Positions 19,517 through 30,540 of a stretch of DNA of 38,310 bases are shown in pieces. The notes under the pieces were generated by a model, which ran no database searches, was not told where the DNA came from, and saw only the letters and a program-made list of their open reading frames with translations. The DNA is taken from contig JAHBMJ010000975.1 in NCBI GenBank assembly GCA_018398765.1, positions 1 to 38,310 on the forward strand. Reading direction: 5' to 3'. The first letter of the stretch is position 1. Every line of letters begins with the position of its first letter. The position numbers and the translations under genes were made by a program. This DNA comes from Chromera velia (Eukaryota; Sar; Chromeraceae).

Positions 19517-21220
19517 GAGGACCTCTAAGAGGAGCCATGTCTTACCATGTTTCTAAACTTGAAGTATAGGTTTCTGAATTTCATAACTTAGGAACGAATA
19601 GTATACCAATCTTGTAGGGTTAGACAATCACTTTTTTCAAAATGTCTTTTTACATATTGTTTTAATTGTTATACACATTTTAATGGAATTTTGATGAATG
19701 AATTAGTACACGCTTTAGTGTGCATTAATTTAAATTATCACTTTGAGGAATATATTAAGTGTATACTTTAATGTGCGTTAATTCAAACCATCACTTTTAA
19801 GAATATATTATTATACACTTTAATGTATATTAATTCTAGGTTTCATCTTCGTCTTCTTTTTCTTCAAGACGGTTTGAGGGTAGTGCTTTTGGAGCAATGG
19901 TGTCATCATGATGAATCCCTAGCTCACCTAAGCTCAGAGATCCACGCTTGTACATATACTCGTAAGTCTGGTCTTCCGGGAATGGTCTCGAGTTCACAGA
20001 TCTCTCTAGTCCGGACCTCGATACACACTCTCTATCTGTATTTCTAATTCTCGGTCGATCGGTCGATCGATCGCTCACGTGCACGTCTGCTCTGTCTGTA
20101 TCTGTTGTATTTCATGTAATACACTTGTCTGTATGTCCTGTACATGACATGCTCTTTGCTTTTCTGTCCACTCGCATTCAGTCTCTTTCAGTTCTGCACT
20201 TTTTGTATGCATGTTCATGTGTATATTGCAATTTCCCGCATGCAACGCTTCATGCATGTATTGCTGACATGTACAATTCGCTCGACGGCGCTCGATGGCA
20301 TGCGCAGATCGATTTAGACTGGTATGATGCTGCGTGCGCCGCGCCTCTTCTCTCTGACCCTTAATACCTCCTCTCTGACCCTTAATACCTCATCACATCA
20401 CTGACTCGTCAGCAACACGGCAGGAAGAATTTTTAAGCACTGAAGGCAGTAATAAAAAGAGCAGAGGCGAGAGCAGGGGAGGTGGGAGAAAATTTGTCTA
20501 TAATTATTGCACACTAATTATTATACACTTTTATATGTGACAATTAAGGGGGGGGTCAGGGGTAATTGTTATACATTTAACTTTGTGTAACATTATAAGA
20601 TTGATGTAACGAATAGAAACCACAAGTAGAAAAGCTCAAAAAGCTAAGGGACGTGTCTATACAGTTTAATACAGTTTAGTGACAAATATTATTGGAAAGT
20701 CTTTAGACTGCCTTAGACTAGCTGAGTTAAACAAAGTAGTTAAGCCCGAGTTAAACAGTGAGTTCTCTTAAAAAAAAAAAATTCCTCAGAATCTTTCTCT
20801 CCCCTGATAATGTTTGACGACCAAGTTTGAATCACACTTTCAGTGCTTGGCTCCTATTCGCTCGGATGGCTCCTGCCTAATATAACTATATAACTATAGT
20901 CGAAGCAGAGTCGGAGCCGCGTTCCAGTGGAACCCGGAGAGCGCGGGCGTCACCACAAATAGATAAGCAGGAAAAAAGAAAAGATAGTTTCCTTCCCCTT
21001 CTGTTTCTAAGATTGGGGGCCCTTAAAGAAAGGTAAAGAAATGATAGCCCATATTGTCAGTTAGCAGTCGTTGATCGATTTACGATACTCTCTCTCCCAC
21101 CCTTTTTTGACTCTTCTCTTTGTTCAAACACACTGTTTGGTTAGTGAAGCCCAATTAAGGTGATAAACTATTCCGTACCGGTGCTGTTATAAGGGAAGGG
21201 CAAAGTTGTAGGAGGAGCCG
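19517..21220. other. Intergenic region with scattered short repeats
   Basis: AT-rich, no convincing gene. It holds three degenerate copies of a unit of about 52 bp at 19707-19845 (core TACACTTTAATGTGNATTAA), a GATC-rich stretch near 20051, a direct duplication of CTCTCTGACCCTTAATACCT at about 20352-20391, and the possible retroelement relic listed separately. Confidence 0.5.
20257..20336 (+). pseudogene. Possible Ty3/gypsy reverse-transcriptase relic
   Basis: A short frame reads ADMYNSLDGARWHAQIDLDW, resembling the reverse-transcriptase block of Ty3/gypsy elements, in which L-x-G-A-x-W/F precedes a conserved (I/L)DL-x-x-G-Y. The expected Gly-Tyr after DL is not conserved. The frame ends soon after at the stop near 20364, and no flanking RT, RNase H or LTR was seen. 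A chance match in a short frame is possible. Confidence 0.25.
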
Positions 21221-21404
21221 GAGGAGACCAGACTACGGCAACTAGGCAAACGTCGGCAGCAAATCAAAGCATGGTGGGAATTTTCTACCACGCGTTTGCG
21301 TCTAGTATTGTGAGCTGGAGGAGACTGGACTACGGCGACTAGGCAAACGTCGGCAGCAAATCAAAGCATGACAGGAATTTTCTATAATATGTTTGCGTCT
21401 AGTT
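21221..21404. repeat. 97-bp tandem duplication
   Basis: Two copies, starting at 21221 and 21318, share GGCAAACGTCGGCAGCAAAT and GTTTGCGTCTAGT with about 85 percent identity by eye. The flanking ACGCGTTTGCG and GGCAAACGT arms are partly complementary, so each unit could fold as a hairpin. Function unknown. Confidence 0.75.
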
Positions 21405-21838
21405 CCGTGGTCCTTGCGTCTTAGCAGAGAGTTCAACTCCACCGGCGACTTAATAAACAACAACCATGCATCATGACATTGTATGTGCCGCCCGGGAGCT
21501 TAGCACTCCAACTGGGATTAGGCATCCTCTAACTAACTAACTAACTAACATAAGTATAATTCCCGCCTTATCATGGCCCCACACACTCCCGTCCTAATAA
21601 CGTGGCCGGCCATATACGCACGTATGCACCTCAACCTCATGCCCCTCCCCGCACATATAAAACAAAAAGAAGCTTGGCTGACCAGAAAAGCTGCGGCGCT
21701 CAAGTTGAGAGACCTTGCTGGCTCTTGACGGCCCACACATATCTGCACTCACTCACTTACACAATTAACAGGCAGAACACGGGAAGAAAGGATGAACGAC
21801 TTACATGAGCCTTCGGTAGCGCCTGCTTTTAAGAGAGA
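21405..21838. other. Downstream flank of gene C, no gene seen
   Basis: Contains an (ACTA)n run at 21531-21548. Small ORFs on both strands have no recognisable features. Confidence 0.4.
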
Positions 21839-22598
21839 CTAAGCATTCAGCAGTAATGAGCCAGAGGAACGTCCTAAAACAAAGGGCACGGAAAGACATC
21901 TGGACATGCCTCTTCTCTTCTCTTCATCAGACAAACACTCCTGACCCACCCACCTACCCCACTGCGCCTCGACAATGGCGGGCCTCTCTAGGTTTATATC
22001 ACAGTACGTGTGGTTGGTGTCGGTATCCACCGCCAGTCGCCGGTTCCCCTGATCACCTACATACACTGTCAGTCACAAACATGAATTAAATTTAGTCAGT
22101 TGCTTAGCTCCTGTGTACACCGACCGACTTGAATGCTATGGGAGGAGAGTTGACGGTTGAGGTCTTCCTTCCAAATATCTGACCTGACCAGCTCCTTTTT
22201 CCATGCTGCACATGCTTACAACAAAAGTGGAATGGAACCGTCGATGAACGCAAAAGAAGTTACTGTAAGACGACAGTCAGATGGTTTTTTGAAGACACCG
22301 CACAGACGAAGATAACTGAAAAGGAGAGGTTGTGCAACAAACAGAAAAGGCAGGAGGGGACAACGCGAGGCCATGCACTCACTCTTTGAAAGCTCCCACT
22401 GCTCCTCCTGTGAAGAGTCTCCAGAGAGACGCACAAATTTGTACTTGAGCATTTGAACGCCCCTGAGGTCAACGACTGGAGAGAGAAAAGTTGAAGAATC
22501 GCCGTACTGCGAGAGGAAGACAGAAAACTGCATTCCGTCTCTCCAGTTTCCTAGCCAGCGATCTATGGCAGCTGCTTGGATTTCGTATTCAGAGGACA
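21839..22598 (-). CDS. 3' part of an unrecognised multi-exon gene (gene C)
   Basis: Minus-strand exons from 5' to 3': 22598-22383, 22262-22220, 22135-22125 (11-nt microexon), 22056-21958, 21873-21839 ending in TAG. Each boundary has a good acceptor (CTCTGCAG, CTTACAG, CATAG, TGTAG, TTTTAG) and donor (GTGAGT, GTAAGC, GTCGGT, GTAGGT), and phase agrees throughout only if the microexon is included. The roughly 134 residues read ...YEIQAAAIDRWLGNW..., then TSFAFIDGSIPLL and AVDTDTNHTYCDINLERP. No family is recognised. The first listed exon enters with one base owed, so more exons lie upstream, perhaps among the candidates at 25.4-25.8 kb. It runs opposite to genes A and B. Confidence 0.6.
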
Positions 22599-23600
22599 CT
22601 GCAGAGGCGCAGCATGTATACGCATCCAGATGTGCACACACACAGCGAGCAGAAGTGAGCAGAAAGGAAAAGGGCGGGTGGAGAAGAGTTGGTCATAGAC
22701 GCATGTAGATAATCCGCTTTCTTTGCTTTCTGGTTCTCACAATATTTTTGAACAATCTTCTTTCACGTCTTCCCTTTTCCTCCCTTCATGGTGGCATATA
22801 TATAGACACCTGTTGGTTTGAGCCAGCTAAAAAAGGCAGACGGCACTTCAGGCGAGGGCAATGAATGAAAGAAGAAACTGAGGAGACTGGAGATCTCCTG
22901 CCCATCCCTGTTGTTATCAGACACTTTTTTTGTGCCAATAAATCGGTGTTTTCCTTTCTTGGTTTTTCTTCTACGTGTGGTGGCCGAAGTGCTTATATTA
23001 ATACCAATCAATCAGACACTCCGAGAAAAGGGGTCGGCGGACTTTCACTCATCTGTACAGCTCCCGTCTCTCTATCAAATTTTGTCTCTGTTGTAGTTGG
23101 ACCAGAAAAAGTGAGGAGCAGGGTTTAGCAGGTGCACTGTAAGAGGAAGGTAAATGCTGACTGTCTCAGGTCTTCAAGTGAAACCGCAAAAGGGTGTGGG
23201 GCTCCTACACGAATGTGGGCTTTGAGCCTCCCTTGTCACCCTTCGGTGGCATCCTTGAGGGATAGTTTTAAAGCACCTACAGAGCTTTGCGACACAAAAT
23301 TCTAAAACCCCAGTACAACTAAAAAAGAGAAAGCGCGAGCAGATCCACGCAAGAAAATTCAGAAGAGTATACCCAAACCTGCTGCTTTCGAATGACTCAG
23401 GGTCCGATTGAAGATGTTTGGGAACTCTTCCCTCCATGCAGTGTGCAGTTACAGACTGAATGGGGGGTTGGTCCTGCTCTTACTAAACCCCTTTAATCAT
23501 ATAAGAATTCTCCTCCCGCAAGCAGCTAGATTTGAATTCCCTCGACAATTTTGTGGATGGTAGTCCATGGCAGTCTAACCATTGGAGAACGTGTGTCAGA
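22599..23600. other. Possible intron and 5' exons of gene C, unresolved
   Basis: No exon can be fixed. A minus-strand ATG frame at 23437 (MEGRVPKHLQSDPESFESS) before a weak GTTTGG donor, and a 17-nt candidate at about 22818-22834 between TTTTTTAG and GTGTCT, could belong to gene C, but neither is proven. Confidence 0.25.
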
Positions 23601-23624
23601 AATGCATGCATGATTGCGAAGAAA

Positions 23625-23930
23625 TGGCTCCAGAAAGCGAAGCGGGGGGCACTTACAAAATAGAAATACCCAAGACCATGCATGTATGGCCCCGGAAAGC
23701 GAAGCGGGGGGCACTAAATACCCTCGCTCACGCGTGCATGCAGTGTCTTTCACCAAAAACCCGGCCCCGAAAGGCTGAATTTAGGCCATGCGTGCATCAG
23801 ATAGGTTTCAGATTTCCACCCTGGGCTTTTTTCCTGGGGGAAGGGGGGTTCCATGCATGCTTTTTTGATAGGGCTCAGATCCGTGCTTACCCCCAGACTT
23901 TTTTCTCCGGGGGGGGGGGGATGGTCGACT
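23625..23930. repeat. Short direct repeats, two families
   Basis: GAAAGCGAAGCGGGGGGCAC occurs twice (about 23631 and 23694). Two diverged units of about 65 bp each contain CCATGCNTGC, AGATNCGTG or AGATTTCCA, and CTTTTTTCCTGGGGG-like ends (about 23787-23925). No gene is supported. Confidence 0.6.
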
Positions 23931-24109
23931 GGCCGGCGTGCGTAAATCGTACAGTTGTCATTTTTCTTACTTTCCGGGGCCGTTTGCAAGCTTGCTTGCA
24001 TTAGATTTATAACTGATCCGGCGGCCGCGGGGGGGGATGCATGTATGGGGGCTGCAGAGCGGCGGAGCCTTAGATTTGCGGGGGCGCCCTCGCCGTGCGG
24101 TACTACGGA

Positions 24110-24400
24110 AAAGGCCGGTCTCTCAGATGGAAAGCACTGGTATCTCGGATAGGAAGTACCAGGGTTTCAGACAGGAAAGACCGGTTTCTCAGACGGGAAA
24201 ACCTGGGATTTCAGATGGGAAGCACTGGTATCTTGGATGGGAAGTACCAGGATTTCGGGCAGGAAAGACCAGTTTCTCACACAGGAAAACCTGGGATCTC
24301 AGACGGGAAGCACTAGTATCTCGGATAGGAAGTACCAGGGTCTTGGACAGGAAAGACCAGTTTCTCAGACAGGAAAAACCGGGATCTCGGACGGGAAGGA
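24110..24400. repeat. Tandem array of about 21-22-bp units with higher-order period near 85 bp
   Basis: Units of the form GG(T/G)NTCTCAGAC(A/G)GGAAA(A/G)ACC repeat about 13 times, with four subtypes recurring in the same order about every 85 bp. All three plus-strand frames stay open over much of the array, so the ORFs here reflect the repeat and not selection. Related sequence in inverted orientation lies at about 26230-26400. Confidence 0.8.
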
Positions 24401-24492
24401 CAGAGAGGACTTTGTACAGATCTGATGGAAAGATCCAGGGAACTCTCTAAAGGGTCTGACAAAAAGGTGGAGAAGACTCTTCGGGGAGTCTG

Positions 24493-24565
24493 GCTGAAAA
24501 AGAAAGAAGACTTTGCAGCAAACTGAGAGAAAAAGAAAGAAGATTTTGCAGAAAACTTTCTAAAG
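24493..24565. repeat. 35-bp tandem duplication
   Basis: Two copies of GAAAAAGAAAGAAGA followed by (C/T)TTTGCAG(C/A)AAACT, about 35 bp apart, in purine-rich DNA downstream of the array at 24110-24400. Confidence 0.65.
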
Positions 24566-25096
24566 AGTCGAATTGAAAGAAAAAGAGGACTCTACAAGGG
24601 TCAGACATATAGAAGAAATGTGGTTTTTGAAGTAATGCTCACCTTCATCCTGCCTCAGGTTGGATTAGATATTAGTGCCCCCTGCCTGTACGTTTATTTT
24701 CCTTTGCATCAAGGTTCACTGACATGTCCACCTCAGAAGTATACAATTTCTGCAGGCAAGAAGGGCTGCATCAAGCAAATCCCTATCAATCGTCTGAAAA
24801 ATGATCGACATATAAAGAAAAACACTCAAAAACATGAATAAAGACTCAGTCCGGAATGAGGTGTAGAGACATATGTAAGACTATGGAAATAAATCAAAGC
24901 AAAGTAAAGAAACCAACATATATAAAAAATGCTGCGTGGTACAATCAAAACGTATGTACAGAAGTAAAGAGACCGGCAAAGCAGCAAATACATAGACTGA
25001 AGCAAGACCGAGAGACAGGACCAAAAATGGGAAAGCAAACAAAATATTAGAGAGAAGGAAGGTAAAATAAAAAAAAGACTCTGATTCTGACTTTCA

Positions 25097-25238
25097 CCAC
25101 CATACCAATGATTGACTTTATGGATCTCTGTGGGGGGTTCCACTACCTCTGAGAGCTGTGGATGCAGCCACCATACCAATGATTGACTTTATGGATCTCT
25201 GTGGGGGGTTCCACTACCTCTAAGAGAAGAAAAACAAG
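25097..25238. repeat. 71-bp tandem duplication, possibly of a minus-strand exon
   Basis: Two nearly identical copies begin at 25097 and 25168. On the minus strand each copy is preceded by a TCTYAG acceptor-like sequence, and one frame of each reads VVEPPTEIHKVNHWYGG. No donor in matching phase is certain. Confidence 0.6.
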
Positions 25239-25452
25239 GCCACCATACCACCATTAATCTTCAAAATGATTAAAAATACAGTCTAGCTCGTGCACACACG
25301 GAGGGTACACAGACCACAGATAGGTAAGTCAGAAGCCTTAGGAACAGACTGAGTGGCTGATCAAGGGACTGATAAGTTGACAGATTGACTGACTGTTGAT
25401 TTGGAGGCGTTCGTCTCTCTGCTCCCCTTTTTTTGTCGTCAACTCTACTCAC

Positions 25453-25800
25453 AAACCCTTCACCACTACAGAATCTGACTGCGTCTCCTTCTTTCATACC
25501 GTCTGCCGCCCGCCTTTTGTACTTCTACACACGTCTCCACTCCCTGAGAACCCCGGCTGGCTGTGTGCTGTCCATTCCACCCATGTAATTCACAGACACA
25601 TCTGACTAAAAGAACACCAAAGCGCTTACTGCAATATTTTCGCTAGCTGCAGCCTTCTTACCCATCCCACATGTAAAGGGCTGCTTCTATCTGAAAGAGA
25701 ATCTGCTTAACGACCACACTAGTAGGAGCCAGCTGGAAGAGCATCAATTGTTGGAGGACAATCTTGTAGATATACCTAGCTCTCTTCTTGTTTTCAACCA
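25453..25800 (-). CDS. Candidate minus-strand exons, possibly the 5' part of gene C
   Basis: Two exon-like blocks. One ends at 25662 with a GTAAGA donor and includes the frame RARYIYKIVLQQLMLF then VVKQILFQIEAALYMWDG; its upstream boundary is unclear, with an ATG near 25799. The other, 25524-25453, is 24 codons between TGTGTAG and GTGAGT and reads KYKRRAADGMKEGDAVRF then CSGEGF. The phases of the two do not match directly (2 versus 0), so at least one boundary or an intervening exon is wrong or missing. The amino-acid make-up looks coding. Attachment to gene C is inference from strand and distance. Confidence 0.3.
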
Positions 25801-26229
25801 TACTTGGACCAAACACGTATATGCAGACACACAGAAAAGACTGCATGCATGCATTTTGTTGTACGTATATACTAAAACGTATAACAGAGGGCAGCTCGGC
25901 TTATCGGTGAGGCCCTGAGATCACACGTACCCGTATAGCACCTCTGAACGCCTGTTGCCTTAAGTCTTGCAGGCCCGACGCTTTTTCCTGGCTCTCGAGG
26001 CACTCACCCTACGGACTCATATCATTATCAGTATACTTACCAATATACATCTTGTATGCGACAGCCTTTCTCTCCTGTTGTTACATACGATACTCCGAGA
26101 ACTCCACTTCGTCTGTGTCACTTTCCTTCCTACCCGACTGCACACACCTCAAAATGCTAAATAGCAAACTGAATCCTAGGAGAGAAAGGACGAGTCCATA
26201 AGCAGAACAAGAGATGCAAGCAGATCTGA

Positions 26230-26400
26230 TTCAACCCTTTCCGTCAAAGATGCCAGCTCTTTCCAAAGCAGAAGCATCAACCTTTCCTATCGGAGACACC
26301 GCGATTCCTTCTATCTGAGATACCGATCCTTCCGGTCAGAGAAACCTGTAGTTCTGATTTTAAGCACCAGTCCTTTGCATCTGGGATCCCATGGGCAACA
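26230..26400. repeat. Degenerate array, inverted relative of the 24.1-24.4 kb repeats
   Basis: Units such as TATCTGAGATACCGATCCTT and TTTGCATCTGGGATCCC match the reverse complement of the 24110-24400 units (for example TATCCGAGATACCAGTGCTT), with more divergence. Confidence 0.5.
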
Positions 26401-26879
26401 CTGGTTTTATTGATACTGGCCCTTAATGCTCCATGCTGGTAAGCTGTACAGTGTTTTTCCTCCTTCTACTTACATGGTGAGCGTCTTCCTTACTTGTTTG
26501 CCTACCCACATTCAATTTGTGATTGAGGTAGGTATCGGAGTGAGAACTGTTTATACAGAGAGTTGGACACCACGTGTGGTCCAACATATATAAGCAGCCA
26601 CTCTCTCTTTTCCCTTTATACACCCCAGCAGGTTCTTTACTAACCTTGTCCGTCTTCCGACCAAATTTAATTTACTTACATGCTCCTTTAATCTTTTCTC
26701 CAGAGCCGACACTCTGCCATCTCTCAGCACCCTTCTTTTTTAAATTTCCCTCCCACACCACTAATATGCACATGATTTGCAAACTCCCGCCTTTTTGTTG
26801 CTAGCTCTTCACTACAAACACAGTCCTTCTATCATTGATCTATATCCCTTTCATCTTTTTGTCTTACCTTTTCAGACTT

Positions 26880-27120
26880 TCCCCACCCTGCCAGCCAAAT
26901 CCTATTCAGACCGCCCCACCCTACGTCTACAGACCCTTTAACTCTGTCCGTCAAATATCCGTAGCCCCGCCTACAGTGCCGATCAAATCTTCTATAGATC
27001 GGCCAGACCCCTCCACCCTCTCTGCAGACCCCTCTACCCTGCCGATTAAATCTTTTGTACCCTTTCGGCCAACCCCCCCCCCTACCCTGCTGTTCAGATC
27101 CTTTCAGTATGCCTGCTACC
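26880..27120. repeat. Degenerate minisatellite of about 33-34 bp, C-rich orientation
   Basis: Units contain CAGACCCCTC(T/C)ACCCTGCC followed by G(A/T)(C/T)(C/T)AAATCTT. The same family recurs at 27780-28130, 29940-30540 and 31530-31630, and in reverse orientation further right. Confidence 0.7.
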
Positions 27121-27779
27121 CTGCCTTTTTAATTTAGCTTTTTGCAACCCCCCCTTTTCTCTGTCCATCAGATATGTACCTACCATATGCCGTTTCTGCA
27201 GGTCGCTCGAGGGCATCTTCATGGGTTCAAAACGAAGGCAAAACTAAGAAAGTGGTCAGTCTCTGCAAGCATTTCGTTTAAGTATCCCTTCTTTTATATT
27301 TTGGAAGCATCTAAAGGTTTCTATTCTTTTAAAACTGCATGCATGCCCTCTGGTCGTCCCATGTAGGCTGCTGAAGGCCGTTCTTTAAGTCCTCATCTAT
27401 GTGTCTGTCGATATTCCACATTTTTTAGCCGCCTTTGTAGCCCTTTTCTCTCCAAAGCTCACGACTCTTTGGCACATAAATGAATTGTCTTTCCCTGCGG
27501 TATGTGAGAAGGTCCGACAAAAAGACATCAAAAATTGGTGAGTACACCCCTTCTTCCCTTGTCAGCAGGCCGGAACAAATCGGATACATGCTAAGGAAAG
27601 CGCTGACTCCATAATGTGAGCAAGTACTCTGTACCGTTTGTCTTTTTGAATATATGATCCCGATGCCTTCGTAGCTCCAGGAGTTTTGGGGGGGGGCTTT
27701 TGGCTTTATCTAGATAGAAAGTCTAGAGGGTCCTGACCTGTTATATTCAGATAGTGTTGCAAATCGGTCTGTATGGTTC
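27121..27779. other. No gene seen between minisatellite blocks
   Basis: Mixed-composition DNA. Short plus-strand ORFs (for example 27142-27366) have no motif and no matching splice partners. Confidence 0.4.
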
Positions 27780-28130
27780 TTTTTATCCTTCTACAGACCC
27801 CTCCCTACTCTTGTCCATGATCTCCACTCTGTCTGCCAGATCCTCTTTTAACTCCTCCAGTCTCCCTGTCAGGTTTTCACAAACTCCCCCACCCTGTCTG
27901 CCACATCCTCTGCAGACCGCAGATCTGTCCATGAATTTTTACATCCGTGAAATTTCCACAAGCGCCTCCACGCTGCCTGCTGGATCTTCTGCAGATTCTA
28001 CCACCCTGTCTGCTAGACCCCGCCTGTCTACGAATTTCCACAGACCCACTCTGCTTTGTACAATTTCTGTAGACCCCCCTTCACTGCCCACCAGACTCTC
28101 CCGCTCTGTCCGTAAAATTTCTACAGACTT
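27780..28130. repeat. Degenerate minisatellite of about 33-34 bp, C-rich orientation
   Basis: Units contain CCACCCTGTCTGCCA(C/G)ATC followed by CTCTGCAGACC. The open frames here (27754-28161 plus and 27939-28148 minus) cover the repeat on both strands and are treated as non-coding. Confidence 0.7.
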
Positions 28131-28739
28131 TATCAGTCTACGTGCCATTCCTTTGCTGTAGTGATTCCGTTTCTTTACTTTTTTGGCTATCTGTTTCTTT
28201 TGTACAAATTATGTCGCTGCAGGCTAATTAAGGTGTCTTGGGTGGAGCAATCGTGGCATAGTGGGACTCTGCAATGGAAGCTCCCCTTCATGAAGTCAGC
28301 TGATGCCTCGTTTCATACCGCTACCCATATCTTTATTGTTTGGGTCCTACCCTACAGAAATTCTGATTGAGCTCACCAAATATACTGGTGTCTCCCCTCT
28401 GAGGTAATGGCCAGATACCATGTATGATTTTTTTTTTCAAATTCCTGCTATCCTATTTCTTCAGATCTTCAATGTCTCTCAAAGCTTAGATATCTCTCCC
28501 ATCTTATTTCTTCAGATCTCTCCTTTATGTCTTTTCTGCAAAGTGAGTGCGGAGTAGTAAGAGGGGTGAAAAAAAAGGAAGCAGGTTGGTCGGTGCCCTT
28601 TTTTCGCAGAGTGCTTCTCCCTAGCACGAAGCAGTTTGAAAAACAAAGAGGGAAAGCCAGAGCCTGTTAGTATCAGGAGGATTGAAAATAGGGTAGAGGA
28701 AGAAAAAAGGCGGGGAGAAGCTGACTTGTAGAAGGATCA

Positions 28740-29330
28740 ATGCAGTTGAGAAGAAGCGATCCGTCTGCCTCTCCATCCCTCTATCCTTCTGTCTCTCTAC
28801 CTTCTATCCCTCTGTCCCTCTATCAGTATATCCCTGTGTCTATCCATCCATCTCTCCCTCCCTCTATTTATTGACATGTCTTTCTATCCCTCCGTTTATC
28901 TTTTTTTCCCTCTGTCCATCTATTCTTCTGTCCCTCTATCCTCTCCCTCTGTCCCTCTGTCCCTCCGTATGTCTGTTTTTTTATCCCTCTGTTCATCCCT
29001 TTTTTCCCTCTGTCCGTCAGCCGTCCTTTTCTCCCTTTAACTCTCCATCCATCCTTTTTTCCCTGCCTTACTATCGCTCCGTCCATTTTTTTCTCGCCTC
29101 TGTCCCTCTGCCCCCGTGTTTTTCTATCCCTCCGTCCGTCTTTTTTTCTTTCTGTTCCTCTGCCCTCTGTTTATCCTTTTTTTCCTCTATCCCTCTCTTT
29201 CTCCATGACTTTGTCCGTCTGTCCCTTAGTTGGTCTGTCCTTTTGTTCTTCTGGCCTCCCACACTCTGTCCATCGGTCCCTTCATCCCTCCGTTCTCCCG
29301 GCGTTCCCCCCTCTTTCTCCAAGTTGTTGA
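28740..29330. repeat. Pyrimidine-rich degenerate repeat (CCCTCTGTCC-like)
   Basis: About 590 bp almost wholly C/T on the plus strand, with CCCTCTGTC and CCCTCCGTC units separated by TTTTTTTC. It is open on the plus strand as Pro/Ser/Phe/Leu and on the minus strand as Lys/Arg/Glu/Gly. Confidence 0.75.
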
Positions 29331-29550
29331 AATTCCTAATCTCATTTTTTAAACCATTTAGTAAATCCTGTTTCTGCGCTGCAACCACTGTACCACCAGA
29401 ACAGTACATACAGTAATCCTTTCTCTCTTCTATTTTCCGTAGAACCAGAGTGGAGTGACTCAGAGCAACTGGTGAAAAACAGCAGGTTGGTGCTAATTTG
29501 AACATACCACGAACCTTGCAGGCTTCCTCCCAATTTTTGCTACGCTTCAT
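29071..29550 (-). CDS. Doubtful 159-residue ORF with a charged low-complexity tail
   Basis: ATG at 29550. The first 80 residues have ordinary composition (MKRSKNWEEACKVRGMF, then LRKIEERKDYCMYCSGG and LLNGLKNEIRNFNNLEKEGG) and the rest is the Lys/Arg/Glu translation of the pyrimidine-rich repeat. The normal-looking N-terminal half lies outside the repeat, which is the only reason to keep it. There is no family match, no splice support and no neighbour context. Confidence 0.25.
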   Translation of the reverse strand: MKRSKNWEEACKVRGMFKLAPTCCFSPVALSHSTLVLRKIEERKDYCMYCSGGTVVAAQKQDLLNGLKNEIRNFNNLEKEGGTPGERRDEGTDGQSVGGQKNKRTDQLRDRRTKSWRKRGIEEKKDKQRAEEQKEKKTDGGIEKHGGRGTEARKKWTER

Positions 29551-29939
29551 CTGCTTGCAGCTCTATGCCTTTTTGTTTTTTTTATTTGTGTAATCTGTTT
29601 GTGTGTGTTCCTTTTTCTATGTGTGTCTGCTCTGTGTCCATCTCCGCGTTGCGGTCTTCTCACTTGCCCTTTTGCTGTCTCTGCAGTATTGATAGGGTGC
29701 TACAGTGTCAACCGCTATGCTATCCACAAAAAATAAGGATTGACAGCCATCATAATTCTGTAGGTGGGTGTGTATTCAACGATGGTGTTGTCATGCTGCC
29801 TTCGTATTTGCCTTTCTGCATGCCTCTGTTCCTCTCAGTCCATGATGTGAAAGCGAAGAGACTGCCGTCTATCATCCAGCTGTGTAAGTCACCTTTCCAG
29901 ACCTTTCTCTCCAGATCTTTGGCACAGCTCCGCAAAGTC

Positions 29940-30540
29940 TTTTTTAGACTCTCCACTCACGACCCCCCTGGTCTCTGGTGGAACCTTTCACCCTGCTGGC
30001 TAGATATCCTCTGCAGACCCTTCCAATTTGCCGGTCAAACTGCCTACCAGACCCTTTGCAGACCCCGTCAATCAAATTTCCGCACATCCTACCCCGTTGT
30101 TTGCCAGATCTTCTGCAAATCCCCCTACTCTATTTGCCAAATCCCTCCACCCTGTCCGTTAAATTTCCGCAGATCCTCCTACTCTGTTTGCCAGATCCCC
30201 CCACCCTGCCCGTTAAATTCCCCCCCACCCTGTCCGTCAAATTTCTGCAGATCCCCCCACCTTGCCTCTCAAATTCCCCCCTACCCGGTCCTTTAAATTC
30301 CTCTCTACCTGGTCCGTCAAATTCCCCTACATCCGGTCTATCAAATTTTCAGAGACACCTCTACCCTGTATGCCAGATTCTCTGCAAATCCCCTGACCTG
30401 CTGGGTAGACTCCCCTCTACCCTGCCGATCAAATTTCTACAATTTCTACTTTTTGTAGAAACTCCTGTATCAAATTTCTGTAAAACCCCTTCTTCCATGT
30501 CCATCAAATTTCTGTAGAGGCCCCCTCACTATACATCTCC
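29940..30540. repeat. Minisatellite of about 33-34 bp, C-rich orientation
   Basis: The clearest C-rich block: units contain CCACCCTGYCCGTYAAATT followed by CYGCAGATCCYCC. It includes truncated units and a few insertions. Confidence 0.8.

Noticed and set aside
23582-24004. 140-codon plus-strand ORF
   Set aside because: Runs through duplicated non-coding units with long G runs; no family features.
24620-24841. Plus-strand frame after a GCCTCAG acceptor (VGLDISAPCLYVYF)
   Set aside because: Looks mildly coding, but no upstream exon or donor was found and the end is Lys/Asn-rich AT-driven sequence.
28871-29416. 181-codon plus-strand Pro/Ser/Phe ORF
   Set aside because: Degenerate pyrimidine-rich repeat with no motif and an open antisense frame.
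29687-29762. Possible plus-strand exon IDRVLQCQPLCYPQ between TCTCTGCAG and GTGGGT
   Set aside because: Good splice signals, but no partner exon on either side could be found in matching phase.
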